6,618 bases of DNA, taken from positions 3,706 to 10,323 of the forward strand of contig CAJTSY010000110.1 of NCBI GenBank assembly GCA_910578995.1, in the 5' to 3' direction. The position numbers and the translations under genes are program-made. Shown piece after piece: positions 5,511 through 6,618 of the stretch (positions are counted from its first letter, which is position 1; each line of letters opens with the position of its first letter). The notes beneath the pieces were generated by a model. That model had not been told where the DNA came from and did not search any database. It saw nothing but the letters and a program-made list of their open reading frames with translations. This DNA is from an uncultured Acetatifactor sp. GTDB taxonomy: Bacteria; Bacillota; Clostridia; Lachnospirales; Lachnospiraceae.

Positions 5511-6527
5511 TCAATGGAATATCATGGCCACGGTACCGGCTGTCAGAACAGCCACAATGACATGCCTTTTCCACGTCAGGCTCAGATACCCCGCAAATTC
5601 CCGAAGCAGCGCGTTCAATGTAAAATACCATCTGGTCTTCGCCCCAAAGCCCACGCATTTCATCCCCTGCTGCCTGGCCAGGAGCAGGGCCCGAAATACA
5701 TGATAGGCTGTGGTGACCAGGATGACCCTGGGTTTCTCCCCGCTCATCAGCTCCCTTGAAAACCTCAGGTTCTCCTCCGTAGATCCGGACTTATCCTCCA
5801 CCATGATTTTCTCGGGATCCACGCCCCTCTGGACGGCGTAGTCCGCCATGGCCCTGCCCTCCGCCAGATCCTCCCCGGGCCCCTGGCCGCCGGACAGGAT
5901 CAGCACCGCTCCGGGATTGCGGGCGAGCAGTTCTATCCCTTTATCGATCCGGGCCGCCAGCAGCGGCGTCACCCTCGCGCCAATCAGGCCCGCCCCCAGG
6001 ACGATGATGTAATCCGCCCTCCGCTTCTTTTTCAGATGAATCAGGTTGAGCACGGCGGAAAGGGAGTAGACAGCCAACAGGGACAGGCAGTAAAAAGCCA
6101 ACAGGCTGATCAGGATATACAGCCTTGTCCCCAACAGGCTCCTCCCCAGGCGGCCCATGGCAGGCCAAACGGTCAGATAGACGAACAGCATCACAGAGAA
6201 CGCTATGGACAGCATATTCGCCGGCTTCATGCCCTCACGCCGGATGACCTTAAGTCCCTCTGCGAAGAACGTGATAATCAGGGCGAAGGGAAGCAAAGCC
6301 ACGCACAGCAGCGCAAACATCAGCAATATGATGAGAACCCATCTCAGAACTGTATGAGATGCCATCCATTCCAAATAGCCCGCCAAAAGGAAAAGCAGAA
6401 GAACGGCCAGACAAATCATCATCCAGAAAAAAGAAATACCGCTCCACAGCGTCCTGGGCTCCCGCACCATAACACCTGCGAAAAAACAAAAAGACACCAC
6501 AAATAAAATCAAAACAATCTGCCACAT
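5511..6527 (-). CDS. Polytopic membrane protein with DUF218 (YdcF/SanA-like) domain
   Basis: This is a membrane protein of 338 residues. Hydrophobic segments lie at about residues 2-20, 29-51, 61-89, 103-123 and 136-163, followed by a basic stop (HLKKKRR). A DUF218 domain covers about 172-315 and a last hydrophobic segment lies at about 322-337. DUF218 hallmarks are IIVLGAG at 174-180, LSGGQG at 211-216, the acidic ED...GSTEEN stretch at 244-253 and VTTAYHVFRA at 271-280. The family includes SanA and ElyC, linked in enterobacteria to envelope integrity and vancomycin tolerance; the biochemical activity is unsettled. The multi-helix N-terminus followed by DUF218 is a common Firmicutes layout. 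The ATG has GGGAGG nine bases upstream, inside the end of the preceding gene. The fusion gene starts 38 bases downstream, so the two are likely co-transcribed. This gene is visibly GC-richer than the two-component genes. Confidence 0.9.
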   Translation of the reverse strand: MWQIVLILFVVSFCFFAGVMVREPRTLWSGISFFWMMICLAVLLLFLLAGYLEWMASHTVLRWVLIILLMFALLCVALLPFALIITFFAEGLKVIRREGMKPANMLSIAFSVMLFVYLTVWPAMGRLGRSLLGTRLYILISLLAFYCLSLLAVYSLSAVLNLIHLKKKRRADYIIVLGAGLIGARVTPLLAARIDKGIELLARNPGAVLILSGGQGPGEDLAEGRAMADYAVQRGVDPEKIMVEDKSGSTEENLRFSRELMSGEKPRVILVTTAYHVFRALLLARQQGMKCVGFGAKTRWYFTLNALLREFAGYLSLTWKRHVIVAVLTAGTVAMIFH

Positions 6528-6530
6528 AGT

Positions 6531-6618
6531 CTACTGCCTCCCTGCGCCTGCACCTTTTGCAAACATCCCTCTGTCAGCATTATCTTTTACATATGCCATG
6601 TCCCGCGTGGCTGCCATC
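6531..6618 (-). CDS. C-terminal 28 codons of an unidentified gene (partial)
   Basis: A frame entering from the window edge is open until a TAG at 6533-6531, three bases before the ATG of the DUF218 gene. The visible end is MAATRDMAYVKDNADRGMFA followed by KGAGAGRQ. The close spacing, and a strong GGGAGG ribosome site for the next gene embedded in its last codons, fit an operon partner. Family unknown. With so few codons, a non-coding leader that happens to be open cannot be excluded, nor can a short gene starting at the ATG at 6617. Confidence 0.45.
   Translation of the reverse strand, partial: MAATRDMAYVKDNADRGMFAKGAGAGRQ

Noticed and set aside
6036..6506. A 156-codon plus-strand open frame rich in Gln and His
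   Set aside because: It is the antisense image of hydrophobic codons in the DUF218 membrane protein gene, and its composition is typical of such shadows.

Overview
The window looks like a piece of a Gram-positive Clostridia-type chromosome, most likely Lachnospiraceae-like. This rests on strong GGAGG-type ribosome binding sites, tight minus-strand gene strings, and a response regulator / sensor kinase / ABC ATPase / large FtsX-type permease cluster typical of that group. No ribosomal or other marker gene is present, so the taxonomic guess is soft. Every gene I accept lies on the minus strand, so transcription runs from high to low coordinates.

Upstream half (6618 down to 3691). The window opens with the last 28 codons of an unidentified gene, followed after 3 bases by a polytopic membrane protein with a DUF218 (YdcF/SanA-like) domain. 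Next comes a 553-residue three-part protein: a GNAT acetyltransferase domain, a helix-hairpin-helix segment resembling the RNA polymerase alpha C-terminal domain, and an aminoglycoside-phosphotransferase-type kinase domain. After its stop codon the same frame stays open for 40 plausible-looking codons, possibly a lost C-terminal extension or a gene remnant.

Downstream half (3673 down to 1). A good sigma-A-type promoter precedes an OmpR-family response regulator, which overlaps its histidine kinase by 8 bases. An approximately 300-base gap follows. It holds a 60-bp interrupted palindrome and three head-to-tail 64-bp repeats, the last ending at the ribosome binding site of an ABC ATPase. Part of this repeat (GCATGGAAT, seven bases, then a GAA-loop hairpin) appears again just before the next gene, an FtsX/MacB-type permease that runs off the window. 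By family knowledge such a cluster senses an antimicrobial peptide or envelope stress and moves or detoxifies the agent. The substrate cannot be read from the sequence.

The most unusual items are the 64-bp tandem leader repeats with their partial echo before the permease, the in-frame 18-bp expansion inside the kinase dimerisation domain, and the acetyltransferase-HhH-phosphotransferase fusion with its in-frame post-stop extension. I see no CRISPR array, tRNA, rRNA, transposase or phage gene.
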